From positions 1-50,409 of the forward strand of contig NZ_FOPI01000018.1 of assembly GCF_900113455.1 (NCBI RefSeq): DNA of 50,409 bases. The letters are read 5' to 3'. Every line of letters begins with the position of its first letter. Position 1 is the stretch's first letter. This document shows positions 9,101 through 16,589 of this stretch, in pieces. The notes under the pieces are model-generated. The model saw only the letters and a list, made by a program, of their open reading frames with translations. It was not told the DNA's origin and did not search any database. The DNA comes from Ligilactobacillus ruminis DSM 20403 = NBRC 102161 (GTDB lineage: Bacteria; Bacillota; Bacilli; Lactobacillales; Lactobacillaceae). Position numbers and translations under genes: made by a program.

Positions 9101-9965
9101 CAATTCCTTCTTCGACTCCTTCAGCTATTTTCGTGCTTTGAACTGGTTTTGACATTTTTTTCTCAGCACCTGCTGCAGAACTTCCAACACCGACATAGGA
9201 ATTACTTGCGAGCGTCTTCGCCTCGGCAAGAGATTGATACTCAAGCGTGAGCGCCTTTACTTCTGCCTGCTCTTCTGCAACCTTAGACCCGAATCCGCCA
9301 AAAACGGTGGCCAGTTCCTTCAGCTTGAGCGTGAAATTTATAATTTTGTCAGCAACCCATATCTTGCCTAGTATAGTGGCTACATCGAGAATTACATCAC
9401 GATACTTGAGTGCAATTTCAGCAACAGTCAACAGTTTTCTAGCAACGGACCCCACACCATCAGCCATGACCTTGACATCTTTCTGAAAATCCTTCTGCCC
9501 GAATAACTCTCCTAATTCCTTGGTTGCCTCAGTCATGTACGGAAGCAATTCAGCACCGAATTTGATTTCAAGATCTTCCCATGCCTTCTTAAATTTTTCA
9601 TTGTTGGCCTGAGCAGTTTCCGAGTTCTTTTCCGACAGTGTCTGTACGTACTTGCCCTTGTCTGCTGCTTCCTGTGTCCTTTGAGTAAGTTCACCTAACC
9701 TTTGAGAATTCTCGGCAAGAATCATTCCCGCCTGTTGTCCAGTTGTTCCGAACAGACTGTTGAAAACGGCGTTCTTTTGAGTCTTGTCCATTGACTCGGT
9801 GTGCTTCTGCAACACTCCCATTATGTCCGTCATGGATTTGAGATTTCCGTTAGCGTCAACCATCTCTTCCTTTTTAATTCCAAGATTGTCAAGCACTGAG
9901 TTCTTCTTGCCGATTGCCTTAACGGCAGACACCAGTGAGTTGATAACTTGGCGCAGACCTGTACC
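6099..9965 (-). CDS. Tape measure protein, exon 2 (after group I intron)
   Basis: This exon supplies 1288 residues starting GTGLRQVINSLVSAV, which continues exactly from the ADKA end of exon 1; phage tape measures commonly read GLEADKAGTGLRQVINSL here. It contains hydrophobic glycine-rich segments (about residues 345-400), a long charged coiled coil (about 480-860), and a C-terminal lytic transglycosylase domain (INTESGGNPHA with the catalytic Glu, then ALGLMQTKRSTFNAYA). The protein sets tail length and probably helps penetrate the wall. Spliced length is 1758 residues. The ATG at 9968 is the last three bases of the intron, so an unspliced message could still give this part alone. Confidence 0.85.
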   Translation of the reverse strand, partial: GTGLRQVINSLVSAVKAIGKKNSVLDNLGIKKEEMVDANGNLKSMTDIMGVLQKHTESMDKTQKNAVFNSLFGTTGQQAGMILAENSQRLGELTQRTQEAADKGKYVQTLSEKNSETAQANNEKFKKAWEDLEIKFGAELLPYMTEATKELGELFGQKDFQKDVKVMADGVGSVARKLLTVAEIALKYRDVILDVATILGKIWVADKIINFTLKLKELATVFGGFGSKVAEEQAEVKALTLEYQSLAEAKTLASNSYVGVGSSAAGAEKKMSKPVQSTKIAEGVEEGIATSGAVEKGVTKSVAAAGRSAKLAGFVSRFGTKLIGIAGAAIALFNVENDISEAIKTGSESSKVKAAANAAGTAIGAGVGFATGGPMGAALGSSIGNMLGSTSIAQKIVKGLNNAVKKAAKEQQKQFAETGYVTMYDGTTVKVGKVKVEKSSLTKAQKSVSDDIRKSMDKADLSVIKMSVQSDDKSLNKAKATLEGFYASVARTAERQSQKRADAEKRAVEQMYKQHQISKKQYEEYIKGIDDADKKRQSSQKKTYDILIKATNKYNEDLKKATANGQGNVNRITYTYNKKREKLAKDEAETIKGVRESGYVQIKGRTYTGEEAVRKVQEQFKAKREKLARSEKKEQAEIARNTANEKEKITEKYNKERLSKLQSLSKSIAKEMGTSSRQQKEILDKLRKDKGKISDQEAKELINKSANEANKIINHAERTRKETISKAQQTYKGKVEQYRRMNKDIPGYTKDMMNKDIANAKSERDTTVSVANEAKNKIVGSAKAKHNQVVDEARKQNKSVSQNIVAEGNNGIKSYNAWGAAVHNTLKFLSDAWSSVVHAFGGSYKGNVGSYRPAARISSYANGGVARTGLALVGEAGPELVYTPWSKSARIVGRHGAEVAPLNQGEQVLNARDTARVMAGSYSGTLPGYATGTFSLSGFIGSIKDKALDIADSVLDVLKKPVKWIARGFSHWPSVQAFSFTHTTLMDQTRNMAKKSLINPVTQAFKKLLKSYDDSGTNPSGSGVKRWEPYVKKALAKLGLSTSGAMVSKVLRQINTESGGNPHAKQPGADPDGDGSGPALGLMQTKRSTFNAYALAGHKDIWNGYDNMLAGLNYARTRYGASLSALGKGHGYANGGLVSTHGVYEMAEQNLPEMVIPLDLSKRSRAYQLMQKSLDYFARTDNHQGVSKADVESEKSNNRLEQTLSAMLTMLAKIFGASEEQIEVLRILSSGNADRQLADIGQKLDAIANKQLRVDGSSFARSYEQYGSVERNRRDTMLGRGMSIDTRI

Positions 9966-10502
9966 CATTTGTTACCGCAGAGGCTCTTTATCCCCTGCTT
10001 CTGCATGTTTCCATGCAGTTCAGACTATATCTTCATCCCTTGCGGGAGCTTTGCCTTCGTGGAAATTTCCGCATGAAAAAAGCGAGCCTTCAGAGACTCG
10101 CTTGATTTTTAGCTTACTTTTTCTAGTCGTTACACCTTCCCGACGTTTCTGACGGGCTTGGCTCGGGATCAACATGTCACTTGAATAACCCACCGATAAA
10201 CGAAATTACGCCGGAGACAGCAAGAAAAATGAATATTAATGCAAATTCAGCAGCTCTTTTAAAAATATCATCAATCGACGGTAAATCGCATATGCCCCAA
10301 ATAAAGCCTGCGACTGAACCAATTACGCAGGCGACTACAAGAGCCGCCATTGTCTTACCATCGCCCTTCTTCCACTTGTACATGCTATCACCTCCGTAAA
10401 AACGTTTATCTATTTGAGATTATTATATCATGATTTAGCCTTCCCCGAATTAACAAAGTTGTTTTTCAAAGCAATTTCTCGCTAAGCGGCCAGTTTTACC
10501 AA
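9966..10502 (-). ncRNA. Group I self-splicing intron in the tape-measure gene (537 nt)
   Basis: The minus strand carries the conserved core in order: P AATTCGGGGAA (10451-10441), Q GATCCCGAGCCAAGCC (10170-10155), R GTAACGACTAGA (10133-10122) and S GAAGATATAGTCTG (10034-10021). P pairs with Q (TCGGG/CCCGA = P4) and R with S (GACTA/TAGTC = P7). Exon 1 ends in U and the intron ends in G. P1 forms as exon GGCU with intron GGCC, giving the U-G pair at the splice site; P10 as ACU with exon 2 GGU. A P9 hairpin CTGCATG-GAAA-CATGCAG has a GNRA loop. The subgroup looks like IA. A small ORF lies between P and Q. Confidence 0.93.
10177..10383 (-). CDS. Intron-encoded small membrane protein, unknown
   Basis: This 68-residue protein lies wholly inside the group I intron, in the P5 region. 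CGGAGGTGATAGC places a strong ribosome binding site before ATG 10383, and a TATAAT lies upstream at 10427-10422. It has two predicted membrane helices: about residues 12-31 (MAALVVACVIGSVAGFIWGI) and 47-66 (FALIFIFLAVSGVISFIGGL), with a short charged linker. Such introns usually carry a homing endonuclease (GIY-YIG, HNH or LAGLIDADG); none of those motifs is here. I do not recognise it. It could be a holin-like or toxin-like protein, or cargo that moves with the intron. Confidence 0.75.
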   Translation of the reverse strand: MYKWKKGDGKTMAALVVACVIGSVAGFIWGICDLPSIDDIFKRAAEFALIFIFLAVSGVISFIGGLFK

Positions 10503-11912
10503 AGCCTTGTCTGCTTCCAAACCATTATTACTCAAAACACCCATGGCACTTGCCGTTTCAGACAAACTGAATCCCGCCTGATGAGCTGTAGCCGATACAT
10601 AAGACATCCCGATGCCTAGAGACTGGAACGATGTTGACGTAACGTCAGCAGAATAGGCCAAGGTGTTGACGGCCTTCTTGGTCTGCACCGTCATCTCCTT
10701 TGTAGAACTTAGTTGTTTACCGTTCTTGTCAACGGTCATTCCAAATCCTTCAAGAGTCTGCGACGCAACTTCGACGACATCGGAGAAATCATCCCCCGAA
10801 GCAATGGAACCTTGAAGTTCGGTGTTCATTGCACCAATTGCCTGTTTGCTTGTATAGCCGCGCTTGACAAGTTCCAGATAAGCGTCAGCGATATCTTTTT
10901 GAGACTTCCCGTATTTCAGTGAGTATTTCTCTCCGTCAGACTGCATGATTGCAACTGCTTTGGTTGCCTCGACGACGCTTTCCCCGCCCGTCACCAGGTT
11001 GTTTTTGATAACATTATATTGGCTGTTAAGTTCAGATGCTTTTTCTGCACCTTTGCTTAGAGAACTTGCAACTGCGGCAAATGCGGTCGTTCCAACCATT
11101 GCTGCGGTTTTAATTTCGTCAAATGACCTTTTAACTGACTCTTTTAATCGAGTACAACCATCGCTAAACCGATTTAATGATTGTGGCCACATTTTTGTAA
11201 CCTGTATCTGTTTTCTGATTTCAGCCTCATTCTGCCTGTAGCTAAGGCTAAGATCTTCTACTTTAGCTTTCTGATTCTGATATTCACGAGATGTTTCACC
11301 GGAAGCCCTTGCCGTTTCCTGAAGAAGCAGTTTTTCCTGTTTCAACTGAATTTCAAGTGATTTCCGAACGCTTTCCAACCCTTTCAGCTTTGCCCTGGCG
11401 GCTTCATTTGTCCGTCCCTCGGTTTCAAGAGCATGAGCATATGAGGTGGTAATGTCCGTCACTCTCGACGTTGCGTTGCGGGCTTCGTCAGTCCTCTTAG
11501 TCAGCGTTTCAAGATTTCGTATTGCCTGAAGGCGAAGCTGATTCTCCTGAGAACTAATCTGGCGTGCCTTTTCCTGCTGGGCAGTCAAACTGTTAATTGC
11601 CCTTTTGGCAGCATTGATCTGGTTTTCGTATCTAAGCCACGCCTTCTGACCTTTATCGGTGTCAGTATTAAGCCCCGACTGTTCTTTTCTTAAACGTTCA
11701 ATAAGCACATTCTGTGCCTTAATCGCATTCTCGGCATCCGTAACCTTATTGGCATATGCTGCCATTACGCCCTCGCCTGCTCGAATCTCTTCAAAGTTGG
11801 TGCGCATTGCATTCTTCAGTGCATAAGCTTCCTGCTTGATTGTTTGTAACTTACGGCCAACACCGCGGTCATCAAGGTCGATTGAAAATGTATAACCTTC
11901 GATTTTAGGCAT
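10503..11912 (-). CDS. Tape measure protein, exon 1
   Basis: This gives the N-terminal 470 residues of the tape measure: an opening coiled coil (MPKIEGYTFSIDLDDRGVGRKLQTIKQ and heptads to about residue 230), then the conserved tape-measure core near residues 300-470 (LKYGKSQKDIADAYLELVKRGYTSKQAIGAM, MGVLSNNGLEADKA). AGGGGGGAGC precedes the ATG. Unspliced, translation would run six codons into the intron (LVKLAA) and stop, giving a 476-residue truncated product. The gene follows the gpG/gpGT chaperones directly, as expected. Confidence 0.88.
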
Positions 11913-12113
11913 TTAGCTCCCCCCTTTCATCAAAGATCTTGCAAACTCGCCGGCATCAACCACACGCTCTTCACGTGGCCGTGAAACCAGTGCCGTCTGC
12001 ATGTCAGAATAAGAAGAATTATAGTAATCTTCCGGTAAAACACCGTTTTCAGTAAGCAGCTGCTTAGCCATGTAGTCAATATCATCGCTTAGCTGCCTTA
12101 ACTGAAGATTCAT
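11913..12113 (-). CDS. Tail assembly chaperone frameshift extension (gpGT-type)
   Basis: This 66-codon frame overlaps the stop of the preceding gene (ATGA) and has no good ribosome binding site of its own. It is in the -1 frame to the gpG-type gene. The slippery sequence A-AAA-AAG lies 14 nt before that gene's stop (about 12134-12128). Slippage there joins the frames through ARRR and gives a product of about 188 residues, like lambda gpGT, which helps coat the tape measure during tail assembly. Confidence 0.75.
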   Translation of the reverse strand: MNLQLRQLSDDIDYMAKQLLTENGVLPEDYYNSSYSDMQTALVSRPREERVVDAGEFARSLMKGGS

Positions 12114-12478
12114 TCTTCTTCTTGCTTTTTTGGGTCTTCAGTCACCTCATCACCGTCATCATTGAGCGACCCCATGTCAATGCCCAGAAACTGACGTGCC
12201 ATCTCACGAAATACATCGTACTGGTCGGAGAACGAAGCCTCATCAAGCTTCTTTCGCTCCGTTTTGCTGAGCTCCAGCATGTCTTCCAGAATGTCCGGAA
12301 CCTTATCGACAATGAAGTTCATCAAGGAGATTGGATTTTCATCCAGCTCAAGTAAATTGTCATTCCATTCGGTAAAATTCCTGATAAACTTCTTCACGTT
12401 TGCGTTTGAGTCAATCAGTTTCCAGTTCTTTTCAGGGAAGCCGAGAACGGTGCCATCAATCTTTACTACCTTTGCCAT
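12110..12478 (-). CDS. Tail assembly chaperone (gpG-type)
   Basis: This 122-residue protein lies between the major tail protein and the tape measure, the fixed position of tail assembly chaperones. The N-terminus (VVKIDGTVLGFPEKNWKLIDSNANVKKFIRNF) is typical of Gram-positive phage chaperones and the C-terminus is acidic (DDGDEVTEDPKKQEEE). AAAGGATGTTTAATAA precedes ATG 12478. The stop codon region carries the -1 frameshift site described for 11913-12113. Confidence 0.78.
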   Translation of the reverse strand: MAKVVKIDGTVLGFPEKNWKLIDSNANVKKFIRNFTEWNDNLLELDENPISLMNFIVDKVPDILEDMLELSKTERKKLDEASFSDQYDVFREMARQFLGIDMGSLNDDGDEVTEDPKKQEEE

Positions 12479-12533
12479 TTATTAAACATCCTTTCTGTAA
12501 TTCGTCTCACATCTCTCGTCTCTGTCTGATCAA

Positions 12534-13184
12534 CTAGTGTGATTCTGGAACTTGCGGTTGCTGAGTATCATCTTTGATGAATGTCTGTGCAGAGCCGAAA
12601 ACCTCGTCAAACATCTTCTTCATGCTGAAATCCTTTGCGCCTTCATAGTAAATCTTGTATGTCTTGTTGCCAAGCGCGGGAGAAGCAAGCGCAGTAAATG
12701 TCATCTGCTCAGTTTCTCTAGTCTGAGCCGTGTCAGTGTTGGACTGAACATTCTGCTGAGTTTCGTTGAAAACACCACGAGGAAAGGCGAAATAGATTGC
12801 CTTGTTTTCGATTTCGTCGTGAGACGCAACGATAAGAGCACTCTCTACGGTATCATCAGTATCGACATAACCGCCATTCGAAAGCTTGCGACCAAGCAGT
12901 GCCTGCTTGACCGCAACGTTAATCTGGTTGTATGTCAGTGCTACGGACGGTGCAGACGGTGGATTACTTACATCCACAAGAGCGTCATTGCCGTAAACCT
13001 TTGTAACCGTGCCCGAAAGACCCGTGATGTTGGCGGTCGTTGCACCAAGGTTACCGTTCTTCTTCGATGTATCAATTTCGTAGACGCCGGTTTCAGAAAT
13101 TCCGCCCTTGTCCACGCCGACGATGACGTTCCCGTCTTCGCCCTTGATTCCTACATAAGTTGTATATAAACCTACTACAGCCAT
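12534..13184 (-). CDS. Major tail protein (tail tube)
   Basis: This 216-residue protein (MAVVGLYTTYVGIKGEDGNVIVGVDKGG...) has the beta-rich pattern and IYFAFPRGVFNETQQNVQSNTDT segment of phi13-type major tail proteins, which stack as hexamers to form the tail tube. TGGAGGTCTGAAA precedes the ATG. Upstream are the tail-completion genes and downstream the chaperones, which fits. A 55-nt gap follows, with no structure I can call. Confidence 0.82.
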   Translation of the reverse strand: MAVVGLYTTYVGIKGEDGNVIVGVDKGGISETGVYEIDTSKKNGNLGATTANITGLSGTVTKVYGNDALVDVSNPPSAPSVALTYNQINVAVKQALLGRKLSNGGYVDTDDTVESALIVASHDEIENKAIYFAFPRGVFNETQQNVQSNTDTAQTRETEQMTFTALASPALGNKTYKIYYEGAKDFSMKKMFDEVFGSAQTFIKDDTQQPQVPESH

Positions 13185-13186
13185 TT

Positions 13187-13561
13187 TCAGACCTCCATTT
13201 TAATGTTGAACTTAAGTGTGTTAGTAATGTTCCTGCTATCCAGGCTCAAGACATGTCCAGCATCGGAGTAACAGTACACTCCGTTGTCTCTAAGTACCTT
13301 CTTCAAGCTCTGTTCCAGTGCGTTCATGTCTTTTTCATAATCTTTAGGATAGTAGAAATCAATCTGTATCCGTTTATTAGCATATAGAATATTGTCGTTG
13401 CCATAATCATCACCCATTCCCGGTTCTTCTGTAATCAGCACAATCACATCGGAACCTGCAGAATCGTCTACGTAGAACGTGCAGATATCATCTGACTTAA
13501 GACCCGGAATTGAATCAATGTTATCAGCAAGAATTCCATAAACATATGCGGCAGGTGTCAT
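13187..13561 (-). CDS. Tail terminator / completion protein, DUF806-like
   Basis: This is 124 residues starting MTPAAYVYGILADNIDSIPGLKSDDICTFYVDD. Lactobacillus phages carry DUF806-type proteins in this exact slot, between an HK97 gp10-like protein and the major tail protein; they act like lambda gpU in ending the tail. It overlaps the upstream gene by 4 nt. No catalytic motif is seen. The family name rests on position and overall look. Confidence 0.68.
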   Translation of the reverse strand: MTPAAYVYGILADNIDSIPGLKSDDICTFYVDDSAGSDVIVLITEEPGMGDDYGNDNILYANKRIQIDFYYPKDYEKDMNALEQSLKKVLRDNGVYCYSDAGHVLSLDSRNITNTLKFNIKMEV

Positions 13562-14007
13562 TTGTCACTCACCTTCCTTGCAAAGGCATCTTCCAGAGAT
13601 TGCCTGATAGCTTCCTGTATTCTGTCCTTTGAGGCAGCCTCGGCCTCCTCCCAGAAATGCTTACCCGGAACGTGTTTGTGACTGTATCCGTTGCGGTCAG
13701 TCGCTATCCAGCCATCATTCTGGAAACGTGCAATATATCCACGCTTGGACTCATCCGAGTAGCCGACGTCAACACGTCCACTCGGCTCTGTAATGACGAG
13801 CACCGCATCTTGAATATGGGGTGTCCCGTCATGGTATATCCTGTCAGAGCGAGGTGTCTTCGCCTTAAGTTCTGCGGCAAAGATGTCAGCACCGGCCTTA
13901 TTGGCACGTTTTCTGTCCTCCAGTGTCAGCCCTTCGGCCAATCTGGTAAGCACTCCTTCAAATGACTCTTCGTGACCGATTGAGTTAACACCGTTTGAGT
14001 TACCCAT
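13558..14007 (-). CDS. Head-tail joining protein, HK97 gp10-like
   Basis: This is 149 residues with central motif LKAKTPRSDRIYHDGTPHIQDAV and later KHVPGKHFWEEAEAAS, the familiar pattern of HK97 gp10 family proteins (residues TPR near the start of the core and a conserved GxxF near the end). These join the head connector to the tail. It overlaps both neighbours by a few bases within the late operon. Confidence 0.8.
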   Translation of the reverse strand: MGNSNGVNSIGHEESFEGVLTRLAEGLTLEDRKRANKAGADIFAAELKAKTPRSDRIYHDGTPHIQDAVLVITEPSGRVDVGYSDESKRGYIARFQNDGWIATDRNGYSHKHVPGKHFWEEAEAASKDRIQEAIRQSLEDAFARKVSDK

Positions 14008-14350
14008 TCTTATCCACCTTCTTCAGCGTAATCAAGTCAAATCCGACCGGCGGAATACCGTCATCTTCCTTGATGTTCACAATGTCATAAACTTCTCCTT
14101 TGATCTGTACCTTGAACTTGTCGCTCAAGATATGGTTGTGACGAACGAAGATGACCATCGCTATGCTTTGGTCAATGCCGTGGTATGCAATGCTATCGGC
14201 CATTGACAGGGAATACTCTCCGTACCATACGGAGAAGTCGGGAACAAACCCCTGAATCGGACGTCCTGTGTTGGGATTTTTCCTGTCGGTTGCTCCCATA
14301 TGCCCAAATGCGGCCTTACCCCTCATCCGGCTTGTATTGAGATTCTTCAA
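14000..14350 (-). CDS. Phage head-tail adaptor (stopper)
   Basis: This 116-residue protein includes FVPDFSVWYGEYSLSM and FKVQIKGEVYDIVNIKEDDG, like the head-tail adaptor (SPP1 gp16 / H_T_join) family that closes the portal channel. It overlaps the upstream connector gene by 35 nt and the downstream gp10-like gene by 8 nt. The first residues overlap heavily, so the true start may be a few codons downstream (for example MRGKAAFGHMG). Confidence 0.72.
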   Translation of the reverse strand: MKNLNTSRMRGKAAFGHMGATDRKNPNTGRPIQGFVPDFSVWYGEYSLSMADSIAYHGIDQSIAMVIFVRHNHILSDKFKVQIKGEVYDIVNIKEDDGIPPVGFDLITLKKVDKNG

Positions 14351-14636
14351 GTGCCGCCACCTCCCCGCGCATCTGTCCTATAAGCGAATTCATAGTTGCG
14401 TTGATTGTAGTAACCGAGCCTGTAAATGCTGTCATGCGATACATATAGTACGTTGACGCAAGCGCAAGAACGGCCGTGTCAAACCGCCCGTTGTTATCGT
14501 AATAGCTTGCGTCATCGGCCCCAACAGCATTCATGATGAATGACGAAGCGGCATCAAGATAGCCGGTCAGCAGTTCATCATCAACAGTATCATCAACTCG
14601 CAGTGAATCCTTCAATGTCTCTAAGCTAACCGCCAT
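14316..14636 (-). CDS. Head-tail connector (gp6-like)
   Basis: This is 106 residues (VSLETLKDSLRVDDTVDDELLTGYLDAASSFIMNAVGA...). The LKxxLRVD...DD..L..YL..A..FI pattern is diagnostic of the HK97 gp6 / SPP1 gp15 connector family, which forms a ring under the portal. It sits directly after the capsid gene, as in other HK97-type phages, with AAGGTGATTTAG before the ATG. Confidence 0.85.
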   Translation of the reverse strand: MAVSLETLKDSLRVDDTVDDELLTGYLDAASSFIMNAVGADDASYYDNNGRFDTAVLALASTYYMYRMTAFTGSVTTINATMNSLIGQMRGEVAALEESQYKPDEG

Positions 14637-14648
14637 CTAAATCACCTT

Positions 14649-15866
14649 CTAATTGCCTGCAGAAGCAGCAAAGTTGGCGCTTTGGTCAGCAATTGCCTTG
14701 AATGACCCCGGAACAAACGCTTCGGCATCAGTTGAGGCGACATCAAAGCGGTCAATGACACGAATCTTGGTCGTATCCGTTTCGAACGCTCCACCACCGA
14801 TATTAGTTGTCATAAGAGACATAGCCTGACGGTCAAAGAGTGTGACCGCCTGCTTGAGGTCACCGAAGTAGAGCGGGTGTGATCCAGTATTATCGGCAAG
14901 CCAACGGTCTGAAATCTCAATCACACGGTAGCCGTCAATTGTGTATTTGCCCGGTTCAGTGACGTCACGCTGCATAAGATAGTCACCCATTGCATTCTTG
15001 ACCTTGCGCAGAGCGTTCATGCCGGAAGAGTTGGTCATGAAGACCGATGTTGCCTTGATGGCAGGGTCAACAGAGTTTTCAAGGTCAATGATGTCATCCC
15101 ACTTGGCCAGTGTCGGCTTCTTCTCGAAAGCAGCAATCTTGGTGAGGATAGCCTGATTACGTGTTACGACAACCTTCTTGGCAATCCAGCCGGTCAGCCA
15201 GGCGAGAATGTTCTCTGCCGTGTCTGCAAGCAGCGTATTTGTGGCCGTAGTAATGCCGGCATAGCGCTTAATGACATACTTGACCGTTGTGAGCTTTGGA
15301 TCGTCATTGTCTCCAATCTTCGCATCTTCCGTATCAATAGAGGCAAGCGGTGTAACGTCAGACCACTTTTCGTAGACACGGGAACCTGTGGCCGTACCGA
15401 CATTCTCAACGTTGACGTAGTTCTGGAGTGCATCATACTGGCGGACCAGAGCGTGGATAGTCGTCTGCACGTCCTCCGGAATCGTCAATCCTGCAGCTGA
15501 ACCGGACGTATCAACAGTGGAATCAACCTTATTGAACACCTTTGCGCCTGTAACCATATCCTTGAAATCTGATACGAACTTGTTCTTGAGTGTTTTCTCA
15601 TCGGCAGTCAGCGGCTCCCTGTCCTCTGCCTTCATGTTTGCGACCTGTTCCGCTCGGGCGTCGGCATATGCCTCTTCTGCCGCGTCCCGAACTACAACAG
15701 CCTTTGACAACTCATCCTTGACGGCCTTGAGTTCGTCTGCAGAATGCGAATCTGCATCCTTCTTCAAGTCAAGAATGAGGTCGGCGCGCTTATCTTCGAG
15801 CTCCTGTACCTTTGCGCCGGCTTCATCGAAGGCCAGCTTCAATTCGTTAACGTTCATTACGTGCAT
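14649..15866 (-). CDS. Major capsid protein, HK97 family
   Basis: This 405-residue protein has an N-terminal delta/scaffold domain that is strongly coiled coil (residues 1-110, ELEDKRADLILDLKK..., KAVVVRDAAEEAYAD) and is normally removed by the prohead protease. The HK97 fold follows from about residue 120 (LTIPEDVQTTIHALVRQYDALQNYVNVENV, then FMTNSSGMNALRKVKNAMGDYLMQRDV). AGGAAG lies 7 nt before ATG 15866. It follows the protease gene, the typical protease-capsid order. Confidence 0.92.
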   Translation of the reverse strand: MHVMNVNELKLAFDEAGAKVQELEDKRADLILDLKKDADSHSADELKAVKDELSKAVVVRDAAEEAYADARAEQVANMKAEDREPLTADEKTLKNKFVSDFKDMVTGAKVFNKVDSTVDTSGSAAGLTIPEDVQTTIHALVRQYDALQNYVNVENVGTATGSRVYEKWSDVTPLASIDTEDAKIGDNDDPKLTTVKYVIKRYAGITTATNTLLADTAENILAWLTGWIAKKVVVTRNQAILTKIAAFEKKPTLAKWDDIIDLENSVDPAIKATSVFMTNSSGMNALRKVKNAMGDYLMQRDVTEPGKYTIDGYRVIEISDRWLADNTGSHPLYFGDLKQAVTLFDRQAMSLMTTNIGGGAFETDTTKIRVIDRFDVASTDAEAFVPGSFKAIADQSANFAASAGN

Positions 15867-15884
15867 TGCTTTACTTCCTTTCTA

Positions 15885-16589
15885 CTAAAAAAGCAGGTCA
15901 ATCTTGGCCTGCAGCTTCTTCTTTCCAACAATTTCCGCGTCTCTATTTTCAGCAGTTTTTTTCTGCTTTTCATAGGCTTCTGCGCTTGCCATGGCCTTCT
16001 TCCATCTGTCCACAACGGCTCGGCTGACCTGTGGATAACCGATAGAGTTAAGTACGGGCTCTCTTGACCTGCCAAAATCCATGACGTCATCAGCAAAACC
16101 GTAGTCGACCGCCTGATTTGCAGTAAGCCACGTCTCCTTGGCCATCATGTTTGACAATTCCGACTTGTCGAGCCCTGTTTTGGCAACATATGCATTCATG
16201 ATTGAATCATCAATTCCTTCAAGAAATTCTGACGTATGAGCCATATCATCAGCGTTGCCGTCAGCAATCGTCCACGCTTTGTGAATCATGACCTGCGCCG
16301 TAGGACTGATATGCACTACATCACCGGCCATTGCGATGACTGACGCAGCTGACGCAGCAAGACCCTGAATGTTAACCGTAACCTTGCCCGAATGCTGTGA
16401 CAGCAGCGTGTAAATCTCTGACGCGGCAAACACGTCACCACCGTTCGAATTGATGTTGACCTCAACTTCATCGGCACCGTCAAGCAGAGTAGAGACCTTG
16501 CCAGGATATACCGCATCCCATCCTATCCAGTCATAGAACTTACCTGTATCGTTATCAACAATATCCGCCTTGACTTCAATTACTGTCAT
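15885..16589 (-). CDS. Prohead protease, ClpP-like
   Basis: This is 234 residues from ATG 16589, set by GGGAGGTGAAGACA. It has a ClpP/S49-type fold: VNINSNGGDVFAASEIYTLL (oxyanion strand), GLAASAASVIAMAG with the catalytic Ser, and VMIHKAW with the catalytic His. It processes the capsid scaffold domain during head maturation. The start overlaps the portal gene by 14 nt. A longer frame extends upstream but lacks a ribosome binding site and overlaps the portal. Confidence 0.9.
   Translation of the reverse strand: MTVIEVKADIVDNDTGKFYDWIGWDAVYPGKVSTLLDGADEVEVNINSNGGDVFAASEIYTLLSQHSGKVTVNIQGLAASAASVIAMAGDVVHISPTAQVMIHKAWTIADGNADDMAHTSEFLEGIDDSIMNAYVAKTGLDKSELSNMMAKETWLTANQAVDYGFADDVMDFGRSREPVLNSIGYPQVSRAVVDRWKKAMASAEAYEKQKKTAENRDAEIVGKKKLQAKIDLLF

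Noticed and set aside
9966-10502. Tape measure as two genes or as a frameshift pseudogene
   Set aside because: The gap holds a complete group I intron core and removing it restores the conserved reading frame exactly.
12552-13169. 205-residue plus-strand open frame opposite the major tail protein
   Set aside because: It is antisense to a well-supported gene, has no ribosome binding site or known motif, and its Cys/Leu-rich sequence looks like a shadow frame.
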